A stretch of 36,020 bases of DNA from Methylobacter sp. (lineage in GTDB: Bacteria; Pseudomonadota; Gammaproteobacteria; Methylococcales; Methylomonadaceae), in contig SCPZ01000067.1 in assembly GCA_004299305.1 (NCBI GenBank), positions 1 through 36,020 on the forward strand. The letters run 5' to 3'. This document shows, piece by piece, positions 8,421 to 17,400 of the stretch. The position numbers and the translations under genes are program-made. Each line of letters starts with the position of its first letter. Position 1 is the first letter of the stretch. The notes beneath the pieces were generated by a model. The model worked only from the letters and a program-made list of their open reading frames with translations. It was not told the DNA's origin and did no database searches.

Positions 8421-9185
8421 ATGAGTAACACACAAATCCTATTAGGCGTGAATATCGATCACGTCGCTACCTTAAGGCAGGCCAGGGGTACGCTTTATCC
8501 TGAGCCGATCCAGGCTGCATTAGTTGCGGAGCAGGCCGGCGCTGACGGCATTACCGCGCATTTGCGGGAGGATCGTCGGCATATTCAGGACAGGGACATC
8601 TATTTATTAAAAGAAATGCTGCATACCCGGTTGAACCTGGAAATGGCGGTGACCGATGAGATGGTCGGAATCGCTACCAAAATACAGCCGTATGCTTGCT
8701 GTCTGGTGCCGGAAAAACGGGAAGAATTAACCACCGAAGGTGGCTTGGATGTCGCAGGCAACTTGCATCGCCTGCAATGGGCGTGCGATAACTTGGCGAG
8801 CGCAGGCGTTGAAGTATCGTTATTTATTGATCCTGATGAAATGCAGATCGATGCGGCGGTAAAAGTCGGCGCACCGGTTGTTGAATTGCACACGGGCTGT
8901 TATGCCGAGGCGAGCAGTCCGCTGCAGCAAGCTGAAGAGTTGGAGCGTATCAGGCAGGCTGCGGCTTATGCGTACAGCCTTGGATTGCAAGTTAATGCCG
9001 GACATGGTTTGAATTTTTATAATGTTGAAGCGATATGTGCAATACCGGACATAGTGGAGCTTAATATTGGCCATTCGATTATTGCACAGGCGGTATTTTC
9101 AGGCCTGGCTCAGGCGGTCAAGGATTTGAAACGGATTATGCGCAACGCAAGATTCATGCAGGGCTGTCCGGCCCGGCACCCTTAG
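8421..9185 (+). CDS. pdxJ: Pyridoxine 5'-phosphate synthase
   Basis: A cytoplasmic TIM-barrel enzyme that condenses 1-deoxyxylulose 5-phosphate with 3-amino-2-oxopropyl phosphate to give pyridoxine 5'-phosphate, the last ring-forming step of de novo vitamin B6 synthesis. Its 254 residues begin with the family signature [16 protein letters not shown], and [20 protein letters not shown] follows. VNAGHGLN and [14 protein letters not shown] form the phosphate-binding end. Start is ATG just after the family C hairpin. In many relatives acpS follows pdxJ; here it is replaced by a phosphatase gene. Confidence 0.97.
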   Translation: MSNTQILLGVNIDHVATLRQARGTLYPEPIQAALVAEQAGADGITAHLREDRRHIQDRDIYLLKEMLHTRLNLEMAVTDEMVGIATKIQPYACCLVPEKREELTTEGGLDVAGNLHRLQWACDNLASAGVEVSLFIDPDEMQIDAAVKVGAPVVELHTGCYAEASSPLQQAEELERIRQAAAYAYSLGLQVNAGHGLNFYNVEAICAIPDIVELNIGHSIIAQAVFSGLAQAVKDLKRIMRNARFMQGCPARHP

Positions 9186-9247
9186 GGTAAATGCAAATAC
9201 GCTCCCGGCGGATTTGTGTAGCAGTTTTTTTGAGTTAAGGAAAACGC

Positions 9248-9982
9248 GTGGCGCTGGAATTTTATCAATTAACTTCAGCAGGTGATCGAGAGATTAACCA
9301 GGATTTTATGGCGCATGTTATCAATGATAGTTATGCGCTGTTTGTTGTTGCCGATGGTTTAGGCGGTCATCATGCCGGGGAAAAAGCCTCCCGTTTTTTT
9401 GGTCAGGGCTTGCTCAGGTTTGCCGATATTTACAGCAAACAGATGGCGGAGAACCCGGTTGATACTTTTTCGGTGTGGATTGCTGCGGCTGTCAATGAGA
9501 TGAAAAGGCTGTTTGCCTTCGATAAATCGGGTGACGATGCGCATACAACCTGCGCTGTTCTTTACCTGGATGAACGGCAGGTATTGACTGGACATTGCGG
9601 CGATACGCGGATATACAGGATGAATCCACAACGGATATTGTGGCGAACCTTGGATCATTCTATTCCGCAACAATTACTGAGTGAAGGCAAGATCACCGAA
9701 CAGGAGATGGCTCAGCATCCTGACCAAAACCAATTAACGCGTACCATCAATATCTTGAAAGCGCATGAGGTGGATATTAATGTGTATCCATCCATGAAAA
9801 AAGGCGAGACTTTTATGCTTTGCAGTGACGGTTTCTGGGAATATGTAAAGCAAGCCGAGCTATTGCAATTGGCCCAGCCTGTCAGTGGCAAAGATGAACT
9901 GGGCAAGCTGGCTCGATTAGCAGTACTTCGCGCTCACGGGAAAAGCGACAATGTTACCGTTCAGTGGGTGAGACGGCGTTAA
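9248..9982 (+). CDS. PP2C-family serine/threonine phosphatase
   Basis: A 244-residue single-domain Mg2+/Mn2+-dependent phosphatase of the Stp1/PrpC type. Motifs are NQD (17-19), VVADGLGGHHAGE (from residue 33), GHCGDTRIY, LCSDGFWE and the C-terminal KSDNVTV, together supplying the metal-binding aspartates. It probably opposes a Hanks-type kinase or acts in a signalling circuit, but no partner kinase is in this window. The GTG start is preceded by TTAAGGAAAA. It lies 62 bases after pdxJ and could be co-transcribed. Confidence 0.92.
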   Translation: MALEFYQLTSAGDREINQDFMAHVINDSYALFVVADGLGGHHAGEKASRFFGQGLLRFADIYSKQMAENPVDTFSVWIAAAVNEMKRLFAFDKSGDDAHTTCAVLYLDERQVLTGHCGDTRIYRMNPQRILWRTLDHSIPQQLLSEGKITEQEMAQHPDQNQLTRTINILKAHEVDINVYPSMKKGETFMLCSDGFWEYVKQAELLQLAQPVSGKDELGKLARLAVLRAHGKSDNVTVQWVRRR

Positions 9983-10027
9983 ATATTAGGCTTAATCTAT
10001 ATCCGTATCAAGTGAGGTTAATAAACT

Positions 10028-10180
10028 ATGAAATCTGAATTTACAGCAATTATTAAGCAGGATGGCGAATGCTGGCTTGGCTGGGTCGAAGAAATCCCTG
10101 GCGCGAATGCGCAGGAAGAGACAAAAGAAGAATTGCTGATTAGTCTAAGAGAAGCAGCCAAAGATATTTTGGAGCATTAA
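10028..10180 (+). CDS. hicB: HicB-family antitoxin-like protein, probably C-terminally truncated
   Basis: A 50-residue protein beginning MKSEFTAIIKQDGECWLGWV, followed by EEIPGANAQEETKEELLISL. This is the partial RNase-H-like fold of HicB antitoxins. Homologues I recall continue about 15-20 residues past the LREA..DILEH helix, whereas here a stop follows at once. The adjacent hicA remnant also lacks its own start, so a single deletion could have removed the hicB 3' end and the hicA 5' end together. A GAGG-type ribosome-binding site lies 12 bases upstream. With no intact toxin it would be an orphan antitoxin. Confidence 0.75.
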   Translation: MKSEFTAIIKQDGECWLGWVEEIPGANAQEETKEELLISLREAAKDILEH

Positions 10181-10346
10181 TTCGGCACTTATCAAAGTAT
10201 GGTTGCGAATTAGTTAGAGAGGGGGACGGCATTCGATATGGAAAAACAAGCATACTGGTGATATGTCCGCCGTTCCCCGTCACAATGAAATAAAAGAACT
10301 TATGGCTCAAAAAATTTGCTGAGATCTTGGTATTGGTGAGCCATAG
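10180..10346 (+). pseudogene. hicA: hicA toxin remnant (start lost, one frameshift, one internal stop)
   Basis: From 10180 the frame reads IRHLSKYGCELVREGD, which matches HicA mRNA interferases after their first few residues. The match then shifts frame and continues as HSIWKNKHTGDMSAVPRHNE and IKELMAQKIC. Adding one G to the five-G run before ACGGCATTCG would restore a continuous REGGRHSIW reading. A TGA at 10320-10322 replaces the basic residue expected in KIC(K/R)DLGI, and DLGIGEP then ends at TAG (10344-10346). The HicA histidine (HSIW) and the VPRHNEI motif are recognisable. There is no usable start codon. I consider it dead. Confidence 0.85.
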
Positions 10347-10423
10347 TAACCCAAAAAAATTCGCCCCTGATCTACAGCCAAGTTTAACCCAATATTCAGC
10401 AGAGCTTTGCGTTAAATGCCAAG

Positions 10424-11392
10424 CTAATGCGGCATTGAAAAGCCGTGTTTTTGCATACGGTAAAGCAAGGTGTCGCGAGAGATGCCCAGCAGCTTTGCAG
10501 ACTTACTGCGATTGCCTTTAGTGCGGTGCAGGGCTTGATGTATTAAATCGGCCTCTAAGGAATCCAGTTGCAGGCCGTTTTCAGGCAGGGTGAAATTATT
10601 CGTTGCTACAGGCGCATTTAGGATATTTGGGGTGGTAAATTCAGACGGGAGGTTTTCCGGCTCGATGATTCTACCGGCCAATAAAATACTGAGTCTCTCG
10701 CATAAATTACGTAATTCACGAATATTGCCCGGCCATGGGTAGGCTTTCAGCGTTTTTAAGGCCTGCTTACTGAATTTGGGAGCGGTTAAGGTATGCGCAT
10801 TCTCGAATAATGCTAAAAAGTGTTTGATCAGCGACTCAATATCCTCAGTGCGCTGTGCCAGTGGCGGCAGTTCTAAGGGCACAACATTCAAACGGAAGTA
10901 CAAATCAGACCTGAATTCTCCGATTTCGATTTGTTTATTCAGGTCAGCGTTGGTTGCAGAAATAATGCGGACATCGACTTTGTAAGGCTTGATTTCGCCG
11001 ATAGCAAGGCATTCCCCGCACTCAAGAAAACGCAATAATTTTGCCTGAATCGACAGCGGTAAGGAATTGATTTCATCAAGAAACAGGGTGCCGCCATCGG
11101 CCGCTTGGAAAAGGCCTTGCTTATCGGTGGTCGCTCCGGTAAACGAGCCTTTTTTATGGCCGAACAATTCGGATTCGATCAGGCTTTCAGGTAATGCCGC
11201 ACAATTTAAGGTGATGAAGACTTTGTTGGCGCGGGTGCTGGCCTGTTGAATCGCGGTGGCGAGTATTTCCTTGCCGGTGCCGGTCTCGCCTTTAAGCAAC
11301 ACAGTGACGTCGGTAGCGGCAACGATTTTGGCGCTACGGATTAAGGAATCCAATGCAGGAGATTGACCGATGATCGCGTTGAAATGATCCAT
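10424..11392 (-). CDS. Sigma-54-dependent transcriptional activator (AAA+ plus Fis-type HTH)
   Basis: A 322-residue bacterial enhancer-binding protein without an N-terminal sensory or receiver domain. The AAA+ core has Walker A GETGTGKE (35-42), the sigma-54 contact loop as GSFTGA (82-87, variant of GAFTGA), Walker B GGTLFLDE (100-107), and the R-finger region [14 protein letters not shown]. The C-terminal Fis-like helix-turn-helix is [20 protein letters not shown]. Lacking a sensor it may be regulated by a partner protein or by its own level, as in PspF. It lies nine bases downstream of the TauE/SafE gene, so the two probably form an operon. I saw no convincing -24/-12 promoter nearby. Confidence 0.93.
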   Translation of the reverse strand: MDHFNAIIGQSPALDSLIRSAKIVAATDVTVLLKGETGTGKEILATAIQQASTRANKVFITLNCAALPESLIESELFGHKKGSFTGATTDKQGLFQAADGGTLFLDEINSLPLSIQAKLLRFLECGECLAIGEIKPYKVDVRIISATNADLNKQIEIGEFRSDLYFRLNVVPLELPPLAQRTEDIESLIKHFLALFENAHTLTAPKFSKQALKTLKAYPWPGNIRELRNLCERLSILLAGRIIEPENLPSEFTTPNILNAPVATNNFTLPENGLQLDSLEADLIHQALHRTKGNRSKSAKLLGISRDTLLYRMQKHGFSMPH

Positions 11393-11401
11393 AGAACCCT
11401 C

Positions 11402-12130
11402 TTAATGTAGTGCTGAGTGTGTGGTAATCGCCATGGGATTAAGCCAAGGCAGGGCCGCCAGCAAAGCTAGCGCAATCATGAACAGGCCGATAGCCTGTTT
11501 GAAACGCGGCATTCTGGACAACCTTGTTAATAAGCTGGTCATTATACCCACTCCCATGACGGCAGGTAAAGTTCCCAATCCGAAAAACAGCATAGTCAGC
11601 GCGCTTTGGCGGATGCCGCCTGCGGTTGCGGCGAGCGCCAAAGCCGAATAGACCAAGCCGCAAGGCAGCCAGCCCCAAACCATGCCAAAAAGATAAGCTT
11701 GGCTGCGATTTTTTACCGGGATCAGCTTGCGGCCAAAAGGCTCGATTTTTTTCCAGAAACTCAGGCCGATTTTTTCAATATAGGCAAAGCGGGGGAACCA
11801 TCCGGCTATATAAAGTCCGGCGCTGGTCATGATGGCTGCGGACAGTAATTGCAATAGCCGATGTCCGTTGATTTCGCCCATCGGCAGGGTGATCAACGCT
11901 TCAATAACACCTGCTAATGCCCCGGCTATTGTGTAACTGGTGATGCGACCGATGTTGTAATTAAAGACAAAGGGCAATAGTCGGTTTTTGTTATTCCGTA
12001 TTTCCGGGCTGAGGCTTAATGTTAAGGTTCCGATAATGGAGCCACACATGCCGATGCAATGCATACTGCTGAATAGGCCCATGGTAAAGGCGACCAGGGT
12101 GGAGGTGGTAAAGGCGAGGTCAAATTCCAT
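11402..12130 (-). CDS. Sulfite exporter TauE/SafE (DsbD_2/UreH-like) family membrane protein
   Basis: A 242-residue polytopic inner-membrane protein with about six hydrophobic segments. The first carries the signature GLFSSMHCIGMCGSI, where paired Cys residues sit in the membrane as in CcdA/DsbD-like and cytochrome-oxidase-associated proteins. A second conserved motif is WGWLPCGLVYSAL. Relatives are linked to metal or thiol handling during oxidase maturation, but no oxidase genes are in this window. It is followed by the sigma-54 activator on the same strand. Confidence 0.88.
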   Translation of the reverse strand: MEFDLAFTTSTLVAFTMGLFSSMHCIGMCGSIIGTLTLSLSPEIRNNKNRLLPFVFNYNIGRITSYTIAGALAGVIEALITLPMGEINGHRLLQLLSAAIMTSAGLYIAGWFPRFAYIEKIGLSFWKKIEPFGRKLIPVKNRSQAYLFGMVWGWLPCGLVYSALALAATAGGIRQSALTMLFFGLGTLPAVMGVGIMTSLLTRLSRMPRFKQAIGLFMIALALLAALPWLNPMAITTHSALH

Positions 12131-12156
12131 AGTCGCAGGGCGTCATTAAAAAAGGT

Positions 12157-12184
12157 GCAAGGCAAAAGGCGCAAGGCAAAAGGC
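12157..12184. repeat. 14-bp direct repeat, two perfect copies
   Basis: GCAAGGCAAAAGGC occurs twice back to back in the gap between pyrF and the TauE/SafE gene, with partial copies on both sides (AAAGGT and GTAAAG). It resembles the GGTAAAA heptamer array on the other side of pyrF. Confidence 0.8.
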
Positions 12185-12222
12185 GTAAAGAGGGCCGACA
12201 TGCCACCCTTTTTGACTCGAAT

Positions 12223-12948
12223 CTATTGAAACTGCGCAAGAATCTGGCCCTGAATCTTCTCTGCCATCGCTTTGCGGTTTTCGGCATCGCGGATAGGCCT
12301 TCCTACGACGATATAATCGGCGCCGTTTTGGAAAGCCATTTCTACGCTGACGACGCGTTTCTGGTCGTCCTCTTCGCGGTTATCGACCGGTCTGATACCT
12401 GGCGTGATAACGAGCAGCTTATGATCCAACTCCTCTCGTAGCATAGCGACCTCAAGTCCTGACGATACAATGCCGTCGCAGCCGATTTGCAAGGCGCGTT
12501 TGGCGCGGGATAAAACCAACTCGCGCACATCGCAGGCAAAGCCTAAATCGTCAAGGTCGCCGCGGTCCAGACTGGTCAATGCGGTTACCGCCAATACCTT
12601 AAGCTCGCCTTTTTCCTTGGCGGCAGCTTCCATGATCGCGTCGTTGCCGTGTATCGTGGCAAGATCGACGCCCTTGCTGCTTAAGGCTTTAATGGCCCGG
12701 CCCACGGTGGCGGGAACATCAAAAAACTTCAAGTCGACAAAGATTTTTTTATTTTGCTGCTTTAACCATTCAATAAAACCGAAATAATCGCCCGACATAA
12801 ACAGTTCCATGCCGACTTTATAAAAGATCACCGAATCGCCGAGCTCTTCCACCAAAGCCTGCGCTTCGGGGATGCTCGGGACATCCAGCGCCATGATTAA
12901 GCGTTCGCGGACTGGGATGGGTTTAGTTGAGATAAATGAGTGGGGCAT
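12223..12948 (-). CDS. pyrF: Orotidine 5'-phosphate decarboxylase
   Basis: Converts OMP to UMP, the last step of de novo pyrimidine synthesis. The 241-residue TIM barrel has the catalytic DxKxxD array in FVDLKFFDVPATV (Asp72, Lys74, Asp77) plus the upstream Lys44 in FYKVG. The phosphate-binding end is GADYIVVGRPIRDAEN. The N terminus has a short extension before RERLIMALDVP. An internal methionine (residue 19) could be an alternative start but would cut into the first strand. The gene is flanked by short tandem repeats on both sides. Confidence 0.96.
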   Translation of the reverse strand: MPHSFISTKPIPVRERLIMALDVPSIPEAQALVEELGDSVIFYKVGMELFMSGDYFGFIEWLKQQNKKIFVDLKFFDVPATVGRAIKALSSKGVDLATIHGNDAIMEAAAKEKGELKVLAVTALTSLDRGDLDDLGFACDVRELVLSRAKRALQIGCDGIVSSGLEVAMLREELDHKLLVITPGIRPVDNREEDDQKRVVSVEMAFQNGADYIVVGRPIRDAENRKAMAEKIQGQILAQFQ

Positions 12949-12962
12949 GGTTAAGATACAAA

Positions 12963-12993
12963 GGTAAAAGGTAAAAGGTAAAAGGTAAAAGGT
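12963..12993. repeat. Heptanucleotide tandem repeat (GGTAAAA, 4.4 copies)
   Basis: GGTAAAA is repeated four times plus GGT, ending exactly at the base before the rhodanese stop codon. Pure heptamer arrays are prone to slippage, so copy number may vary between strains. It lies between two co-oriented genes, upstream of pyrF, where length change could alter spacing to a promoter or ribosome-binding site. Confidence 0.9.
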
Positions 12994-13377
12994 TTATTCG
13001 GTCACTAAGCCTTGTTCATGCCAAGCCTGTATTCCACCATTCATTAAGTAAACCTTGGAAAATCCCGCCGCCTTTAACATCAGTTGGGCTTGTGCGGAAC
13101 GTAGTCCGGCTTGGCATTGGGTGATGACGGGGAGGTTTTTATAGCGTTCAAGTTCCGGTAGCCGTTCATTCAGCTGGGATAGCGGTATATGAATGGCGCC
13201 GTGAATATGGTGTTCATTCCAGTCGCTATTTTCACGCACATCGACAATAACCGCCTTGTTCCTGACACGCATGGTTGCCGCTTCTTTAGCCGAGATAACA
13301 TCTGTTTCCGCCATCGCAAAAGGGCTGATCATTAACAAAAAAACACCAATCCGGCAATACCTTGAAGATAGACCCAC
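12994..13377 (-). CDS. Periplasmic rhodanese-like domain protein
   Basis: A 127-residue protein with an N-terminal signal peptide (about 1-23, cleavage near AMA/ETD) followed by one rhodanese domain. It has VIVDVRENSDWNEHHIHGAI and an active-site loop, CQAGLRS, with Cys88 as the likely persulfide-carrying residue. The loop length is that of single-domain PspE/GlpE-type sulfurtransferases. It presumably handles sulfane sulfur or thiols in the periplasm; the acceptor is unknown. It is transcribed toward pyrF. Confidence 0.9.
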   Translation of the reverse strand: MGLSSRYCRIGVFLLMISPFAMAETDVISAKEAATMRVRNKAVIVDVRENSDWNEHHIHGAIHIPLSQLNERLPELERYKNLPVITQCQAGLRSAQAQLMLKAAGFSKVYLMNGGIQAWHEQGLVTE

Positions 13378-13480
13378 TTTAACGCTCCCGAATAATCAGT
13401 CGATATATCCGGCATATATTACCGGAACTTGTTTTAACGGTGAATGTTAAAATTCACTATTGCCACAATAGTCCTCGATT

Positions 13481-14401
13481 ATGAACTCAACATTGATACA
13501 AATGACCTTGATAATGGTGTGTGGTGCAGTCTGGCGTTTTGCTAAACCGGCGGGTTTGTCAGCCGAGCAAACGCGTCGGGTGCTGACCACCGTGGTCTAT
13601 TATTTGCTGCTGCCGGCCATGGTTCTGGAGGTCTTATGGTCTGCGGACATAGGTTTGCACTCGTTCCAGTATACCTTGTTGGGCGTGGGCAGTATTGTTT
13701 TTGCGATGTTTTGCCTTTGGATGGTTGGCGCACTGTTCAAGTTTGAAGGTCGGCGTATGGGAGCGATGATACTGGCGGCTGCATTCCCCAATGTGACCTA
13801 CCTGGGTTTGCCGGTTTTGGAGCAAACCTTTGGCAGTTGGGCCAGGTCGGTGGTCATACAAATGGATTTGTTTGCTGTTACGCCGTTATTGTTTACCGTC
13901 GGTGTTGCGGTCGTTCGGTACTATGGCGAAGAAACCGCAGAAAAGCCAAGATCGCTATGGCTGTTTTTTAACGCACCGCCGTTCTGGGCGGCGGCAGTTG
14001 CAGTTATCCTGAATCTTAACGGTGTCGTTGCTCCTGAGTGGTTTTTTGGCGTACTGAAAAAATTATCCGCCGGGGTTGTGCCGTTAATGCTGTTTTCCTT
14101 GGGGCTGGCTTTAAGTTGGGAGGCCGTGTCCATTCGTAATATCCCCTATGTTATTCCTGTTATAGCCATTAAGATGGCGTTGATGCCTTTAGTTGCGATG
14201 TTTTTAGCCGGATATTTGCCTATAGCCGATGAATACAGGGCTGCGGCCGTGCTTGATCTATCCATGCCGAGCATGTTGTTAGGCCTGGTTTTTTGTGATC
14301 GCTACCGCTTGGACAGTTCTCTGTACGCGATGGCGGTAACGTTAACGACGATAATCAGCCTGATTACCTTGCCGTTCTGGTATAGCGTGTTGCAGGGGTG
14401 A
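13481..14401 (+). CDS. AEC family permease (auxin efflux carrier-like)
   Basis: A 306-residue inner-membrane carrier with about ten hydrophobic segments in two halves. Family features are AAAFPNVTYLGLPVL in the first half, a central hydrophilic break near residue 150, and DLSMPSMLLGLVFCDRY near the C terminus. AEC carriers move small organic anions (malonate, malate and similar); the substrate here is unknown. It is divergent from the rhodanese gene with about 100 bases between them, and convergent with the hybrid kinase across a strong hairpin. Confidence 0.9.
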   Translation: MNSTLIQMTLIMVCGAVWRFAKPAGLSAEQTRRVLTTVVYYLLLPAMVLEVLWSADIGLHSFQYTLLGVGSIVFAMFCLWMVGALFKFEGRRMGAMILAAAFPNVTYLGLPVLEQTFGSWARSVVIQMDLFAVTPLLFTVGVAVVRYYGEETAEKPRSLWLFFNAPPFWAAAVAVILNLNGVVAPEWFFGVLKKLSAGVVPLMLFSLGLALSWEAVSIRNIPYVIPVIAIKMALMPLVAMFLAGYLPIADEYRAAAVLDLSMPSMLLGLVFCDRYRLDSSLYAMAVTLTTIISLITLPFWYSVLQG

Positions 14402-14445
14402 TAAATGGCGCGTAATGCCCCGTCTTAAACCGGAAGGCTGGTTTT

Positions 14446-14474
14446 CTCGTTCCCACACGCTGCGTGGGAACGAG
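14446..14474. terminator. Perfect 11-bp stem-loop between convergent genes (CTCGTTCCCAC repeat)
   Basis: CTCGTTCCCAC (14446-14456), a seven-base loop ACGCTGC, then GTGGGAACGAG (14464-14474). It lies between the ends of the AEC and hybrid-kinase genes and so could end both transcripts, although it lacks a clear U tract. I recall sequences of this form as dispersed palindromic repeats in gammaproteobacterial genomes, so it may be a repeat serving as a terminator. Confidence 0.7.
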
Positions 14475-14497
14475 AGGAAGTATTTATTTTCCATGGG

Positions 14498-17400
14498 CTA
14501 CAATGTGTCCAGATAGTTGCTTACGTTGGCCATTTCCGTCTCAAAACGGGACAGCTGCGCGGTTAATGCTTCGATCCGCCCGGCTTTGCCGACTTGTTCC
14601 ATTTCGGCACATAGTTCGCCCAGTGCCAAGGCGCCTACTGAGCGCGCCGAGGACTTAAGCTTATGCGCCAGCGCACCCACCTGCGCCGATTGTCCGGCTG
14701 CATAGGCGATCTTTAATTCCGCTGCAATCTGTGCCGCGCTGCTGCGAAAATCCTGTAGAAATTCACTGACCACCACCGGATCATCGCCCACCAGCGCTTT
14801 AAGCACACTTACGTCCAACGGTATGACCGGTAAATTTGGGGCGGATTTGGCAACGGTCGGCAGCCATTTTTTCAGCATGGCTTTCAGCTGCACTAGCTGT
14901 ACCGGCTTGCTCAGATAGTCGTCCATGCCGATGGCGCGGCAATGTTCGGCTTCGTCCTTGAGGGCGTTGGCAGTCAGCGCCACGATAGGGATGTGACGGG
15001 ACGCTTTTTCTTTGGCGCGAATGGTGGTTGTTAGTTCATAGCCATCCATCTTCGGCATGTGCAGATCGGTGAGCAGCAATGCGTAGTCGCCGCTCTGCCA
15101 GCATTCCAGCGCCTGACGACCATCGTCGGCCATATCGGCGGCAAAACCGAGCAGCGCGAGTTGACGTTGGATTACCTTCTGATTCGTTTCGTTGTCTTCG
15201 GCCACCAGAAGCAACCGACCCTGAAGCAGGGCCGCCTCGCGCGACGGCGCTTGGAACTCCGCCTCAATGTTGTCGGGCTGGAGCCTTGTTTTTTCCTGCA
15301 GCGCCCGTCCGGCGCTGATGGCTACTGCCGTGAGCATAGTCCATCGAGTCAGGATATTGCCATCCACCAGCACCGCATCGGCGCCTTCCAGACGCGGTTT
15401 GCGGCGCTGCCCGCGATTAATGACAACGAAGCGTATGTCCTGTGCCGGGCGGGCGCGGGAAAAGGTGCGCAGTTCATCCAGCGGTGATGGCGCACCGGCG
15501 GTATCGATTATCCACACCCACAGGGCGGATGTTTTAGCCGCGCGTTGTTCCCGCGCCGCGACCAGATCGGACGCTCGTTCGACGATTGCGCCACCGTGTG
15601 CAAGATACGCGGCAACATCGTCGGCCAGACTCTGCGAGTCGCCCACCACCAGGCAGGAAAGTCCGGCGACCAGGGATTCTGTCGCCTCGGCCTCGGCTGG
15701 TAGCGGTATGACGGGCAGGCTTACAGTGAAGATGGAGCCCTTGTCCGGCACGCTTTGCACAGCGATATTGCCGCCCATGAGTTCCACCAGATGGCGGGCG
15801 ATGGTTAATCCCAGCCCGGTGCCGCCAAAGTGCCGGGTGGTGGAGGCATCCGCTTGAGTGAAGGCGCTAAACAACTTCGACAGGGTCTCGTCATTCATAC
15901 CGATGCCGTTGTCGATAATACTAATTTCTACTATGATCTTTCGACTAGGCTCAAGACAGGCCTTTCGGCTACGCTCCGGGCTGGGCTTGGCCAATATAGC
16001 TCGCACCGATACCCGGCCCGGTTGCTCCCTGCCGCTGGAAAACTTGATTGCGTTGTTAACCAGGTTAACCAGTACCTGGCGCAAACGCCCGGAATCGCCC
16101 ATAACTTGCGCGGGCAATGCCGGATCGGTAAATAGCGTGAGCTCCACCCTTTTATTGTCGGCTAGGCGACCCAGCATCTCGCAGACTTTTTCCACTACCT
16201 CGGCTACCGACATAGGCAGGTGTTCAATCTCCAACTTGCCGGCCTCTATCCTGGAAAAGTCGAGAATGTCGTCGATGATGCTCAGCAAGGCATAGGCCGA
16301 ATCACGGATGAGGTCGACCATCTCGACCTGATAGCCTTTGAGGCTGGTCTGCTGTAGCACATCGACCATACCGATCACGCCGTTCATGGGGGTGCGGATC
16401 TCGTGGCTCATGGCGGCGAGAAACGCCGACTTGGCTTGGTTAGCCTGTTCGGCATCAAGCCGGGCATGTTCCAGATCCGTGGTGCGTGCAATTACCTTGT
16501 TTTCCAGCTCTTCGTTGAGTGTATGCAGCGCCATTTCTGCCGATTTGCGCTCGGTGATGTCCTTGATTACGCCGTCGTATGACAGCAGTTTCCCGGAACC
16601 GTCCTTGAACAGGATGGTCGTGTCGCTGATCCAGCGAATTTGTCCGTTTTTACAGATGATGCGATGCTCAAGGGGCGGGACATCTTGCCCTGCCAGAATC
16701 TGGCGTATTTGCGCCAAGACCCGTTCGCGGTCCTCCGGTACGACCATCTGAATCCACAGTTGGGGGTTGGCGCTAAATTCTTCCGCCGTGTACCCGGTCA
16801 CCGTTAAGCAGGCCGCACATTGTATAGTCTCCGCATAAAAACCGTTGTCCATGTGCACCGTATACAGATAATCCGTGAGTCCCTCGGTGATGCGCCTGTA
16901 ACGCTCTTCGCTTTCAAGTAGCGCTGTCTCCGCCTGTTTACGCTGGGTGATGTCTTCGTAGATACCCAATACGCCGATGAGCTGGTTGTCATTACATAAC
17001 GGCACTTTGGATATGTGCAGCTGGATCGTGTTGCCGTCCGTTGTCGTCATTGGCTCTTCGTAATCCAGCTTGGGCTGGCCAGATACGATCACGGCCTTGT
17101 CGTCGGCGCGGTATAACTCGGCTCTATCCTTCCAGCCCATTTCAAAATCGGTTTTACCGATGAGTTCATCCGGGTTGGAGAATCCGGCATCTTTCGCAAA
17201 GAGCGTATTGCAGCCCAGGTAGCGCGAATTCTGATCTTTCCAGAATACGCGGGCAGGTATATGTTCCAAGACCGCCTGAAGCAAATTCTTCGCTTGTTGT
17301 AGCGCGTCCTCGGCGTGCTTGCGCTCGCTGACATCGCGCACGATGCCCACTCCATGCCAGCGTTGCTTGAGTTTGACCGATGCCAGCGATAGTTCGATCG

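Noticed and set aside
8221-8433. Two short minus-strand frames rich in HEKHEK/RKARKAR
   Set aside because: They are translations of the family C repeat arms, not genes.
15059-16295. Several long open frames on the plus strand opposite the hybrid kinase (up to 196 codons)
   Set aside because: They are shadows of a GC-biased kinase gene; the kinase has continuous domain matches and these frames have none.
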